From: Fidelibacterota bacterium
Lineage (GTDB): Bacteria; Fidelibacterota; Marinisomatia; Marinisomatales; TCS55
Reading direction: 5' to 3'
DNA length: 17,659 nucleotides
Assembly (NCBI GenBank): GCA_014239505.1
Contig: JAAZYT010000104.1
Coordinates: forward strand, 1 to 17,659
In this document: positions 1 through 7,442 of the stretch, piece after piece
How positions within the stretch are numbered: position 1 is the stretch's first letter
Layout: each line of letters opens with the position of its first letter
The notes under the pieces: generated by a model
Databases searched by the model: none
What the model saw: only the letters and a program-made list of their open reading frames with translations
What the model was told of the DNA's origin: nothing
Position numbers and translations under genes: made by a program

Positions 1-137
1 GAATCAACTTTATCCGTACCAATTTCAAGTAATATTTCATCCAAGGCGATAGGTTCACCTACTTTTTTTCGCCATTCCAAAATAGTGCCTTCTGTAATGG
101 ATTCTCCCATCTTAGGCATGACAATATCTATAATCAT
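1..137 (-). CDS. 2-oxoacid dehydrogenase E2, lipoyl domain (partial, runs off left edge)
   Basis: This is the N-terminal 45 residues of a dihydrolipoamide acyltransferase (E2), the core of a 2-oxoacid dehydrogenase complex. The chain begins MIIDIVMPKMGESITEGT and continues to an IGTDKVD motif, the classic lipoyl domain. Lys43 in TDKV is the expected lipoyl attachment site. The start ATG (137-135) overlaps the stop codon of the E1 gene by one base (TAATG), so the two are probably translationally coupled. E1 lies directly upstream, with LipB and Lpd beyond it, so this E2 would carry acyl groups from E1 and be reoxidised by Lpd. The acyltransferase domain lies outside the window, so substrate class (branched-chain, pyruvate or oxoglutarate) cannot be read from this piece. 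Confidence 0.9.
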   Translation of the reverse strand, partial: MIIDIVMPKMGESITEGTILEWRKKVGEPIALDEILLEIGTDKVD

Positions 138-2143
138 TAATACTCCATCAATTCTTTTAAAACAGATTGTATATTTTTTGTTTGAAGTAATACTTCATCT
201 TCTAAAAACCAGTTAAAAGGGATATGACTATCAGCTGAAGCTACTCTCTTTACAGGGCCATCTAAATCTTCAAAATATTTATCCGCAATTATAGCGGATA
301 TCTCCGCACCAGGACCATTAGTTAAGTTATCTTCATGGACAACAAGGACTTTACCTGTTTTTTTGACCGATTTTCCAATTGTTTCTTCATCCAAAGGATT
401 CAATGTTCTTAAGTCAATAATCTCAACAATACCCGATCTAATATTTTCTTTTTTTACTGCTTCAATTGATTTTTGGACCATAGCTCCCCACGTAATTATT
501 GTTAAAGCTTCACCTTCTTGAATAATTTTTGCTTTACCAAAAGGTAAAATATAGTTTTCATCAGGTTCTGGCGTAGAAGCAAACCCTTGCCTATAAATAC
601 CTTTATGCTCCATAAATATTACAGGATCATCCATTCTGCAAGCTGCTTTAAGTAACCCTTTTGCATCAGCAGCATTTGAAGGGTAGGCAATCCTTATCCC
701 AGGTAGATGCATAAAATAGCCATCAATAGATTGACTATGGCATAAACCTCCATGGATGTATCCACCAACAGGAACACGAATTACAACGGGGCAGTTCCAC
801 ATATTATTTGAACGATAACGCATTGTAGCTAATTCATTTCTTATTTGCATGAATGCTGGCCAAATATAATCTGCAAATTGAATCTCAACTACAGGTTTCC
901 AATTAGTACAAGCCATACCTATGGCTGTACCAATAATTGATGCTTCTGCCAATGGTGAATTAAAGACTCTTTCCTTTCCAAACTTAGTACTAAGTCCTTT
1001 TGTTGCAGTAAAAACACCACCTTTTGGATCAGCAACATCTTCACCAAAAATAATCATTTTATCATTGTTTTCCATTTCTTCAGAAAGAGCATGATTAATC
1101 GCGTCAACTAAAACAATTTTATCACTTATTTCATTAAAAGAAGTTTCTTTAAGTTCTAAACTTTGAGAATAATTATAGTCTAAAGCAGATGAGGTTGGGG
1201 GATGAGCTTGCTCTTCAGCCCATTTAGATTCTTCATCAATAAGTTTATGAATTTCACTTTTAATTTTATCAAACTCTTTAGTTTGAAACCCTTTTAATTT
1301 CAAACAAGATTCTTCAAATCTAATAATTGGATCTCTTTTTTTATCTTCATCTAACTCTTCCACTGTTCTGTATTTACGTTGGTCATCAGAAGATGAATGA
1401 GGTAAAAGTCGCACAACATTCGAAACAATGACTGCAGGACCTTTACCTTTACGTGCTCTTTCAACTGCTTTTTCAAAAGCTAAGTTCGCTTCAAAGAAGT
1501 CAGTACCATCAATATTAAAACGAGCTAAGTTTTGATAACCTGACACCATTGAATAAACTGAAGCACCAGATGTTTGTTCAGATTTATGTACACTAATAGC
1601 ATATTCGTTATCCTCAATATGAAAAATTACCGGTAATTTTTCACGGCTTGCCCAATTCAAGGCTTCATGAAATTCACCCTGACTAGTAGTCCCTTCGCCT
1701 GATGAAACATAAACAACTTCTTTTTGACCTTCCCACTTGCGAGTTAAAGCTGAACCAACAGCATTTAAGAATTGTGTCCCAGTTGAACTTGACTGACTTA
1801 CTATTCTCAAATCTTTATCACCAAAATGCTGAGGTAACTGTCGTCCACCAGAAGCTTTGTCATCTTTTCTCGCTAAAAAATTTAAAAGATGATCTTTGCT
1901 TGTTACACCCAAGCCTATAGTAAATGCAGCATCACGATAATATGGATAAAACCAATCTTTGCTTGGCTTCAAATTTGTTGCAGCTGCTAATTGTGCTGCT
2001 TCATGGCCTGAGCAAGCAATGTGAAAAAAAGACTTTCCTTGCTTTATAAGCGTCATCATTTTTTCATCAAGACGCCTAGCTATTATCATTTTTCGATAAA
2101 CATCCAGCAACTCTTTTTTATTAAATCCGTGTAATTTTGGCAT
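137..2143 (-). CDS. Fused alpha-beta 2-oxoacid dehydrogenase E1, branched-chain-like
   Basis: This 668-residue protein is the thiamine diphosphate-dependent E1 that decarboxylates a 2-oxoacid and loads the acyl group onto E2. Residues 1 to about 335 form the alpha part. It has a thiamine diphosphate motif (GEG at 149-151, EDN at 177-179, a variant of GDG...NN) and a loop HSSSDD at 249-254, which resembles the phosphorylation loop of branched-chain 2-oxoacid dehydrogenases. From about residue 343 (KIVLVDAINHAL, then GEDV at 367-370) the beta part follows in the same chain. In many bacteria these are two genes; the fused form is common in Bacteroidota-like lineages. Its start lies 17 bp after lipB and it overlaps E2 by one base. 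Family is certain; the preferred substrate (3-methyl-2-oxobutanoate versus pyruvate) is inferred from the loop and the ilv-leu neighbourhood. Confidence 0.92.
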   Translation of the reverse strand: MPKLHGFNKKELLDVYRKMIIARRLDEKMMTLIKQGKSFFHIACSGHEAAQLAAATNLKPSKDWFYPYYRDAAFTIGLGVTSKDHLLNFLARKDDKASGGRQLPQHFGDKDLRIVSQSSSTGTQFLNAVGSALTRKWEGQKEVVYVSSGEGTTSQGEFHEALNWASREKLPVIFHIEDNEYAISVHKSEQTSGASVYSMVSGYQNLARFNIDGTDFFEANLAFEKAVERARKGKGPAVIVSNVVRLLPHSSSDDQRKYRTVEELDEDKKRDPIIRFEESCLKLKGFQTKEFDKIKSEIHKLIDEESKWAEEQAHPPTSSALDYNYSQSLELKETSFNEISDKIVLVDAINHALSEEMENNDKMIIFGEDVADPKGGVFTATKGLSTKFGKERVFNSPLAEASIIGTAIGMACTNWKPVVEIQFADYIWPAFMQIRNELATMRYRSNNMWNCPVVIRVPVGGYIHGGLCHSQSIDGYFMHLPGIRIAYPSNAADAKGLLKAACRMDDPVIFMEHKGIYRQGFASTPEPDENYILPFGKAKIIQEGEALTIITWGAMVQKSIEAVKKENIRSGIVEIIDLRTLNPLDEETIGKSVKKTGKVLVVHEDNLTNGPGAEISAIIADKYFEDLDGPVKRVASADSHIPFNWFLEDEVLLQTKNIQSVLKELMEY

Positions 2144-2160
2144 TATTTAATTGAAGCCTT

Positions 2161-2790
2161 TTATTTTACTTTAAATCTATAATTGAATGACTGAGTTATA
2201 CGATTTTTAATCAAAGATATATTTTGTTTTTCGCCTAAAATTTTCTCCATGGAAGTGACTCCATACTCGAAAATTCCACAAGGAATAATTCCGTCAAAAT
2301 AAGTTAAATCTGTATTAACGTTGAGTGCAAATCCATGCATAGTTACCCATCGAGAAATTCGCACACCTTGTGCGCCAATCTTTTCATCTCCCACCCATAC
2401 GCCAGTTAACCCTTCTTTAATTTTACCAACTATATTAAAAGTTGATAGCGTATCAATTAATACTTTTTCTAATGAACGCATATACCAACTAACACTTTTA
2501 TTATATCGTTTTAAATCAATAATTGGGTAACCTACTATTTGTCCTGGGCCATGGAACGTAATATCTCCTCCTCTTTCAATATTGAATACTTTAATATTTT
2601 TTTTTGCAGACTGAAGTAAATGATTATTGTCGGCATTTTTTCCAAGCGTATAAACTGGTTCATGCTCAACAAAAAATAAAGTGTCTGGTTTATCACCCAG
2701 TAAAACTTTTTTATGATAATCTTTTTGCAAATTCCAAGTTGCTTGATAATCCTTCATCCCTAAATCTTCAATATGAATAGTAGCACTCAT
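2161..2790 (-). CDS. lipB: Octanoyl-[ACP]:protein N-octanoyltransferase LipB
   Basis: LipB moves octanoyl groups from acyl carrier protein to the lipoyl-domain lysine of E2-type proteins, the first step of lipoate assembly. I choose the ATG at 2790, giving 209 residues starting MSATIHIEDLG. It falls one base after the lpd stop (TAA A ATG) and fits the usual LipB N-terminus. An in-frame ATG at 2823 would add 11 residues but overlap lpd by 32 bp. Conserved elements are RGGDITFHGPGQ (about 73-84), Lys137 in DEKIGAQGVR and Cys171 in IIPCG, matching the catalytic Lys and Cys of the family. The gene sits between E3 and E1 of the complex its product would modify. No lipoyl synthase (LipA) is visible. 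Confidence 0.93.
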   Translation of the reverse strand: MSATIHIEDLGMKDYQATWNLQKDYHKKVLLGDKPDTLFFVEHEPVYTLGKNADNNHLLQSAKKNIKVFNIERGGDITFHGPGQIVGYPIIDLKRYNKSVSWYMRSLEKVLIDTLSTFNIVGKIKEGLTGVWVGDEKIGAQGVRISRWVTMHGFALNVNTDLTYFDGIIPCGIFEYGVTSMEKILGEKQNISLIKNRITQSFNYRFKVK

Positions 2791-2791
2791 T

Positions 2792-4180
2792 TTACTTATG
2801 AACGTTACGTCCAAAGGCGTCAAGAGCAGCTTCCATTATTGCCTCAGATAAAGTTGGATGTGCATGGACAGTCATCGCTATCTCTTCCCAAGTAGTTTCC
2901 AGTGCTTTGGCTACTGACAATTCTGCAATTAACTCTGTTGCGTTATTTCCCACAATATGACAACCTAGCAATTCGCCATATTTAGCATCAAAAATTATTT
3001 TAACAAACCCTGTTGTATCACCTGTGGCTAAAGCTTTACCACTAGCCTTAAAATCAAAACGCCCAATCTTTATTTCATGCCCTAGCTCTTTTGCCTCAAA
3101 TTCTGTTATTCCAATTGAAGCTACTTGCGGTTGACAATATGTACATCCAGGGATATTTGAATAATCTAATGGATTAGTACTATAATTAAAAGCATGCTCT
3201 ACTGCAATATTGCCTTGAGCTGAAGCGACATGCGCTAACCATGGTGGACCAGTAACATCACCTATAGCATAAATATTTTCAATTGATGTTTGATTGAATT
3301 CATTTATCTCAATAGAGCCCTTAGATGTTTTTATTCCTAGTTTTTCTAGACCGATATTTTCAATATTTCCAATAACTCCCACAGCATTAAGAACAATATC
3401 TGTATTCATTATTTTGCTTTTACCAGATATTTCTGTATGAACTTTTAATTTTGTTTTTAATTTTTCAATTTTAGTTACGAACGCATTTTTATAAATCTTA
3501 ATCCCAGCCTTAATAAAGCTTTTTTCAACCTCTTTTGAAATCTCCTCATCTTCAACTGGTAAAATATTATTCTGCATTTCAATAAGATGTACTTCCGTAC
3601 CAAATTCATTAAAAAAATATGCAAATTCAGCACCAATAGCACCTGCACCAATTATAATAATTTTTTTTGGTACTTTTTTCAATACCATTGCATCTTTTGA
3701 GGTAATTATTTGCTTACCATCGGGCTTCATGTTTTCTAATATTCTTGGCCTTGCTCCTGTGGCAATAACAATTTTATCGGCTTCTATTAGATCTTTCTTT
3801 TTACCTTTGAGAACTTCAAGCTCATTTGGAGATTTAAAAGATCCCCAACCTTGGATATGATCAATATTATTTTTTTTCATTAAAAACTCGACCCCTTTTG
3901 AAAGGCGTTGAGATACATCTCGACTACGCTTAATAGTCTCATTAAAGTTGACACTAAAAGTTGGAATATTGATACCAAATTGCTTACTGTTTTTTACATA
4001 ATGAAGCACCTCTGCATTTTTTAATAAAGCTTTGGTTGGAATACAACCCCAATTAAGACAAATACCACCTAATTTATCATTCTCAATTATGGCAGTTTTT
4101 TTCCCTAATTGTGCTGCACGAATAGCTGCTACATATCCTCCAGGCCCGCCACCTAAAACTACTATATCATACTTTTTCAT
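2792..4180 (-). CDS. lpdA: Dihydrolipoamide dehydrogenase (E3)
   Basis: This 462-residue flavoprotein reoxidises dihydrolipoamide on E2 and passes the electrons to NAD+. An FAD-binding GGGPGG lies at 10-15, the redox disulfide CLNWGC has Cys41 and Cys46, and a second dinucleotide motif (GAGAIGAEFAYF) marks the NAD domain in the middle. The C-terminal dimerisation domain contains HAHPTLSE with catalytic His441 and Glu446. Length is typical. The gene starts 7 bp after folE and ends one base before lipB. With lipB, E1 and E2 it forms a complete lipoate-linked module. A role shared with other 2-oxoacid complexes or glycine cleavage is possible. No good Shine-Dalgarno precedes the ATG. Confidence 0.95.
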   Translation of the reverse strand: MKKYDIVVLGGGPGGYVAAIRAAQLGKKTAIIENDKLGGICLNWGCIPTKALLKNAEVLHYVKNSKQFGINIPTFSVNFNETIKRSRDVSQRLSKGVEFLMKKNNIDHIQGWGSFKSPNELEVLKGKKKDLIEADKIVIATGARPRILENMKPDGKQIITSKDAMVLKKVPKKIIIIGAGAIGAEFAYFFNEFGTEVHLIEMQNNILPVEDEEISKEVEKSFIKAGIKIYKNAFVTKIEKLKTKLKVHTEISGKSKIMNTDIVLNAVGVIGNIENIGLEKLGIKTSKGSIEINEFNQTSIENIYAIGDVTGPPWLAHVASAQGNIAVEHAFNYSTNPLDYSNIPGCTYCQPQVASIGITEFEAKELGHEIKIGRFDFKASGKALATGDTTGFVKIIFDAKYGELLGCHIVGNNATELIAELSVAKALETTWEEIAMTVHAHPTLSEAIMEAALDAFGRNVHK

Positions 4181-4187
4181 TTATTAT

Positions 4188-4751
4188 TTATTTTCGAATA
4201 ATACTTAAAAATTCAGCTCTTGTTTCTGAAGATTTTCTAAATTGACCAAGCATAGATGAAGTTGAAGCAAAACTATTTTGTTTTGCGACACCACGCATTT
4301 GCATGCAAAGATGTCTCCCTTCCATCACAACTGCAACTCCAACCGGATCTAAGACTTCATTTAGGGTACTAGCAACTTCATGCGTTAATCTTTCTTGAAC
4401 CTGTAGTCGCCTTGAATACATATCTACAATTCTTGGAATTTTTGATAAACCTATTACTTTTCCATTTGGCAAGTATCCAACGTGAGCGCGTCCAAAAAAT
4501 GGGATCATATGATGCTCACACATAGAAAAGAATTCAATATCTCTAACTACAACCATATCTGTACAATCTTCATTAAATATTGCACCATTTATAACGCTTT
4601 CTAATTTTGAGTTATAACCTTGAGAAAAATGCGTCCATGCTTTTGCGACTCTTTGAGGAGTTTTTACTAAGCCTTCGCGATTTGGATCTTCTCCAATAGT
4701 TTTAATTAGTGATTTTGTTAAATCTGCTAGTTTTTCGATCTTTTCACTCAT
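4188..4751 (-). CDS. folE: GTP cyclohydrolase I (FolE)
   Basis: FolE opens GTP to give 7,8-dihydroneopterin triphosphate, the common precursor of folate, tetrahydrobiopterin and queuosine. The 187-residue chain has the zinc ligands Cys78 and His81 in MCEHHMIPF and Cys149 in GRHLCMQMRG, plus the conserved SRRLQVQERLT segment (113-123). The sequence is the classic zinc-dependent FolE (type IA), not the FolE2/type IB family. It starts 49 bp after the transporter gene, the longest gap within this cluster, which is AT-rich and might hold a weak promoter I cannot establish. Lying next to a QueD-family gene and a queuosine-precursor transporter, it may feed queuosine synthesis, folate, or both. Confidence 0.95.
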   Translation of the reverse strand: MSEKIEKLADLTKSLIKTIGEDPNREGLVKTPQRVAKAWTHFSQGYNSKLESVINGAIFNEDCTDMVVVRDIEFFSMCEHHMIPFFGRAHVGYLPNGKVIGLSKIPRIVDMYSRRLQVQERLTHEVASTLNEVLDPVGVAVVMEGRHLCMQMRGVAKQNSFASTSSMLGQFRKSSETRAEFLSIIRK

Positions 4752-4800
4752 GTATAATCTTTCATATATTTATTAAATTTATATTAGTTCATGTAAAAAA

Positions 4801-5457
4801 TTATTCTGGATCTGGATTAACTTTATCTTTCAATAAACGAACGCCAAGATAAAATAATGGTGTATCAAATAAGGCTGAGAAAAATTTGAAAGTATACATC
4901 GATAAAATCAAGCTAAATAAAGCTTCTAAAGAATTTATTTCACCTTCAAAATTTCCAACCATATAGTTAATAGAAAGAATTGCAATCGTATCAACTAGCT
5001 GACTAAACGTAGTAGAGAGATTGTTCCGTAACCATAGATGCTTACCATTTGTGACTCTTTTCCAAAAATGAAACATTTTAACATCAACAGTTTGGGCAAC
5101 AGCATAAGCTATAACGGAAGCAATGACACCAGCTCTCATAAATCCATAAACTTCATCATAAATAATTGTGCCACCTGAAATTCCAGCATCATCTAAATAA
5201 TTACCTAGTGACATAACAGCTAGCATGAAAAAATTCATAAAAAATCCTACAATAACTAGGTTTTGAGCTCTTTTTTCACCATATAACTCACAGATTAAAT
5301 CTGTGGCTAAAAATGTAACTGGAAAAGCCAATGTTCCGATTGGAATTGTCAATCCAAAAATTTCAACAAATTTAGTTACACCAATTATATTACCCATAAT
5401 CATTGATGTTAAAAAAATACCGCTTAGAAATAGAAAAAGTTTTTCTTTAAAGTTCAA
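4801..5457 (-). CDS. yhhQ: Queuosine precursor transporter (YhhQ/VUT family)
   Basis: This 218-residue integral membrane protein belongs to the YhhQ (VUT, DUF165) family, whose E. coli member imports preQ0/preQ1. About six hydrophobic segments are visible: roughly 6-25, 29-55, 66-85, 106-125, 147-167 and 178-207. Family motifs include FPVTFLATDLICELYG (45-60) and RNNLSTTFSQLVDT (144-157). The start is TTG at 5457. The queD stop (5463-5461) is in the same frame two codons upstream, so the reading frame cannot begin earlier, and the next ATG would remove half of the first membrane helix. Position after queD and before folE supports the queuosine assignment. Confidence 0.88.
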   Translation of the reverse strand: MNFKEKLFLFLSGIFLTSMIMGNIIGVTKFVEIFGLTIPIGTLAFPVTFLATDLICELYGEKRAQNLVIVGFFMNFFMLAVMSLGNYLDDAGISGGTIIYDEVYGFMRAGVIASVIAYAVAQTVDVKMFHFWKRVTNGKHLWLRNNLSTTFSQLVDTIAILSINYMVGNFEGEINSLEALFSLILSMYTFKFFSALFDTPLFYLGVRLLKDKVNPDPE

Positions 5458-5460
5458 TTT

Positions 5461-5865
5461 TTAACCGTAGTAATCTGTGAAAATGGTTGGAGTTTCACGT
5501 AGCCTAATCCGATAAAGTGTTACATCCTTCAAATAGGGTTCTATTTGTGACCAAATGAACTGAACCAAATTTTCTGAGCTTGGTTGTTTATCATTAAACC
5601 ATTCTACTTCTTTTTCAAATTGAGTGTGATCTAAAATGTTGATAACATTGTTTTTGACTACTTCTTTTAAATGACCTAGGTCAACTATAAATCCTGTATC
5701 ATTATTAACTTCACCTGTTACCATTACCTCAAGTGTATAATTGTGCCCATGAACTTTTGAGTCTGGACCAAAAACATTCCAATTTTTATCATCAGACCAA
5801 TCATCATGACCATATTGATGAGCGGCATTAAAGTAAAAAATTTTTGTTAGAAAAGGGTTGTTCAT
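5461..5865 (-). CDS. queD: QueD/6-pyruvoyltetrahydropterin synthase-family protein lacking cysteine
   Basis: This 134-residue protein has the fold signature of the pyruvoyltetrahydropterin synthase/QueD family: zinc-binding His16 (NAAHQYGH), His39 and His41 (VHGHNYTLEV), a PSSENL motif near 95-100, Asp79-His80 (ILDHTQ), and the pterin-anchoring Glu124 (RLRETPT). QueD converts dihydroneopterin triphosphate to 6-carboxytetrahydropterin using a cysteine four residues before the first His of HGH. Here that residue is Asp35 (DSKVHGH) and the whole protein contains no cysteine. PTPS-III enzymes, which make 6-hydroxymethyl-dihydropterin for folate, use Glu in place of the cysteine, so this may not be a standard QueD. 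The gene starts after a 92-bp gap with GGAT near the ATG. The family is certain; the exact reaction is open. Confidence 0.85.
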   Translation of the reverse strand: MNNPFLTKIFYFNAAHQYGHDDWSDDKNWNVFGPDSKVHGHNYTLEVMVTGEVNNDTGFIVDLGHLKEVVKNNVINILDHTQFEKEVEWFNDKQPSSENLVQFIWSQIEPYLKDVTLYRIRLRETPTIFTDYYG

Positions 5866-5957
5866 TTAGTTGTATCCTGCAAATAATTTGCTACATTAAA
5901 TTTACTCATTCCAAGTTGCTGGGCAAAGGATTATGATGCTATTAGTTAATTAAAATA
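5866..5957. other. Short intergenic gap upstream of queD
   Basis: This 92-bp gap separates the aminotransferase stop from the queD start. It holds a small perfect inverted repeat, GCAAAT-A-ATTTGC at 5879-5891, close to the queD ribosome-binding region. I could not assemble a convincing promoter, terminator or preQ1 riboswitch from it. Confidence 0.4.
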
Positions 5958-7103
5958 TTAAATCTTTGTGATAATACTATCAATTTGTTCAACTGCATTA
6001 TCTATATCGTCAATAGTATTATATAAATGAGGTGAGAACCTAATGGCTTTACCTCTTTTTGAAACATAAACGTTTCTATTTTTGAGATGTTCAATAATCT
6101 TATTTGAATCTTTATCTTTATAATAAGCAGTTATAATCGATGAGCGACTATTATCCAAAGGTGAGGTTATACATGCAGATTGAGAACGAAGTTTATCGAT
6201 TAATATATCTGCTAACTCTCTATTATATTTAAAAATATTATTAACACCTACTTTATTAAGAAAATTTATTGATTTAGAAAGGCCTAAAGCGCATCCAAAT
6301 GCCATTGTACTAAACTCAAATTTTTTGGCTGAATCCGGATATACAATTCTAGAGGCATCTAATTCCCACATTTTTTTATGACTTCTAAATCCTACTAATC
6401 CTGGTTCTAATTTTTCTGAAAGCTCTGGAGTAACATACATAAAGGCAGCTCCAAAAGGACCACAAAGCCACTTATAAGCTCCACAAACTATTGCATCAAT
6501 AGGTGTTTGCTTAACATCAATAGGAATAGCTCCTGCTGATTGAGTAGCATCTACAATTAATAACGCATTATGTTTATGTGCTGCCTTAGATAGCAAACCT
6601 AAATCAAAGACTTGTCCATTACTGTATTCAACATGTGAAATACATACGACCGATGTATTATTATCAATTAGGTCAATAATATCTTGGCTACTAATAAAGT
6701 TGTTTTTTTCTTTAACCAATCTAATTTCAGATTCAGTAGAACTAGCAACTCGCATCCATGGATAGACAGTGCTTGGAAAAACTATATTTGTACTTACAAT
6801 ATTCTGATCTTTTGATGGCATTATGGCCCAAGCTAACGAGCTGAGTAATTCTGTTGCACTTGATCCAGCAGCAATATCAGATGGAGAAGCATTTAGTAAT
6901 TTTGCTGCAGAGTTATGTAAACTACTAAAAACATCCTCCTCGGCTATTTCGTTAAAATTATTGCTACCATTTGTTGCGAGGTCTTTTACCCAATCATTAA
7001 TTTCTTTCTCTGCCTTATTTAGCATAAGACCAACATTAGCAGTATTCAAGTAGGTGAAATTCTTAGATGATGGAAAATCTTTATTAGAGACTATATTTTT
7101 CAT
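5958..7103 (-). CDS. Class V aminotransferase-fold PLP enzyme, substrate unknown
   Basis: The 381-residue protein has the aminotransferase class V fold shared by cysteine desulfurases, isopenicillin N epimerase-like proteins and kynureninase-like enzymes. The PLP-contacting Asp185 and Gln188 lie in VDATQSAG and the likely Schiff-base lysine is Lys211 in GAYKWLCGPFG. A C-terminal segment KRGKAIRFSPHLYNT (about 347-361) closes the active site. The catalytic cysteine loop of SufS/IscS-type desulfurases is not apparent in the C-terminal part, so sulfur transfer is unlikely. The gene starts with an ATGA overlap with the upstream small membrane protein, suggesting co-translation. The neighbours do not define the substrate. 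I would annotate it only at fold level. Confidence 0.85.
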   Translation of the reverse strand: MKNIVSNKDFPSSKNFTYLNTANVGLMLNKAEKEINDWVKDLATNGSNNFNEIAEEDVFSSLHNSAAKLLNASPSDIAAGSSATELLSSLAWAIMPSKDQNIVSTNIVFPSTVYPWMRVASSTESEIRLVKEKNNFISSQDIIDLIDNNTSVVCISHVEYSNGQVFDLGLLSKAAHKHNALLIVDATQSAGAIPIDVKQTPIDAIVCGAYKWLCGPFGAAFMYVTPELSEKLEPGLVGFRSHKKMWELDASRIVYPDSAKKFEFSTMAFGCALGLSKSINFLNKVGVNNIFKYNRELADILIDKLRSQSACITSPLDNSRSSIITAYYKDKDSNKIIEHLKNRNVYVSKRGKAIRFSPHLYNTIDDIDNAVEQIDSIITKI

Positions 7104-7348
7104 GAAATCCAGCGTAAATAGCCATAAATATTCATCCCCATTAAAATAAATGACATAAGTGCTGTTGAATAGGCTTTTTTATAAATTGAATAAATTCCAA
7201 CTAAGGCATTTCCTAGCAACCAAACAATCCAAGAAGATAAAAACTCATTAGCATTAAGATAATAACCAAAAATAACTAAAGTAGCTCCCATCCATCCAAT
7301 AAGTTTAAGCTTTAAAGGCTCTGAATTACTTTTAAACCAGTTTTTCAT
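7100..7348 (-). CDS. Small three-helix membrane protein (unknown function)
   Basis: This 82-residue protein is mostly hydrophobic, with likely membrane helices at about 14-31, 36-56 and 60-78. Features include LKLIGWMGATLVIFGYYL and a C-terminal NIYGYLRW, which loosely recalls small PnuC-like or CBU_0592-type membrane proteins. That resemblance is weak and I assign no function. I choose ATG 7348. A TTG at 7366 would add six residues but lies within the T-tract of the terminator, so it is improbable. The stop overlaps the start of the class V PLP gene by four bases (ATGA). The start is only about 18 bp downstream of the terminator stem, leaving no room for a separate promoter between them. Confidence 0.7.
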   Translation of the reverse strand: MKNWFKSNSEPLKLKLIGWMGATLVIFGYYLNANEFLSSWIVWLLGNALVGIYSIYKKAYSTALMSFILMGMNIYGYLRWIS

Positions 7349-7366
7349 ATTTAAATCTACAAACAA

Positions 7367-7394
7367 AAAACACCAGTAAATAAACTGGTGTTTT
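7367..7394 (-). terminator. Intrinsic terminator of the ilv-leu operon
   Basis: A perfect 11-bp stem (AAAACACCAGT paired with ACTGGTGTTTT) closes a 6-base loop. On the minus strand a run of T residues follows (TTTTTGTTTG, partly within the stem). It lies about 50 bp beyond the leuD stop and would end the ilv-leu transcript. The mirror-image A/T flanks mean it could act on the plus strand too, but no plus-strand gene is present. Confidence 0.9.
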
Positions 7395-7421
7395 AATAAC
7401 GACTTATATCTATTAACCTTA

Positions 7422-7437
7422 AATCAAATATTTGATT
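7422..7437. repeat. 16-bp perfect palindrome after leuD
   Basis: AATCAAATATTTGATT is its own reverse complement and lies a few bases beyond the leuD stop, ahead of the terminator. It is AT-rich and could arise by chance in such a genome. It might be a binding site for a dimeric regulator serving the downstream genes, but nothing else supports that. Confidence 0.4.
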
Positions 7438-7442
7438 ATTTA

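Noticed and set aside
1702..1920. Plus-strand frame inside the E1 gene, with similar ones at 2321-2530, 6823-7053, 7900-8082, 9084-9314, 13060-13278, 14179-14421 and 15211-15411
   Set aside because: All lie opposite well-conserved genes and have no recognisable product.
2791..2823. Longer lipB start at 2823 adding 11 residues
   Set aside because: It would overlap lpd by 32 bp; the ATG at 2790 fits the usual LipB N-terminus and the one-base spacing.
4752..4800. Promoter upstream of folE (TTTACA with an AT-rich -10)
   Set aside because: The gap is almost pure A/T, so such matches are expected by chance; no distinct element stands out.
5866..5957. Possible preQ1 riboswitch upstream of queD
   Set aside because: The gap lacks the C-rich loop and A-rich tail pattern of preQ1-I, and I could not build a convincing pseudoknot; only a 13-bp inverted repeat is present.
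5958..7103. Cysteine desulfurase (SufS/IscS) annotation for the class V enzyme
   Set aside because: The catalytic cysteine loop expected in the C-terminal part is not visible, and no suf or isc genes are nearby.
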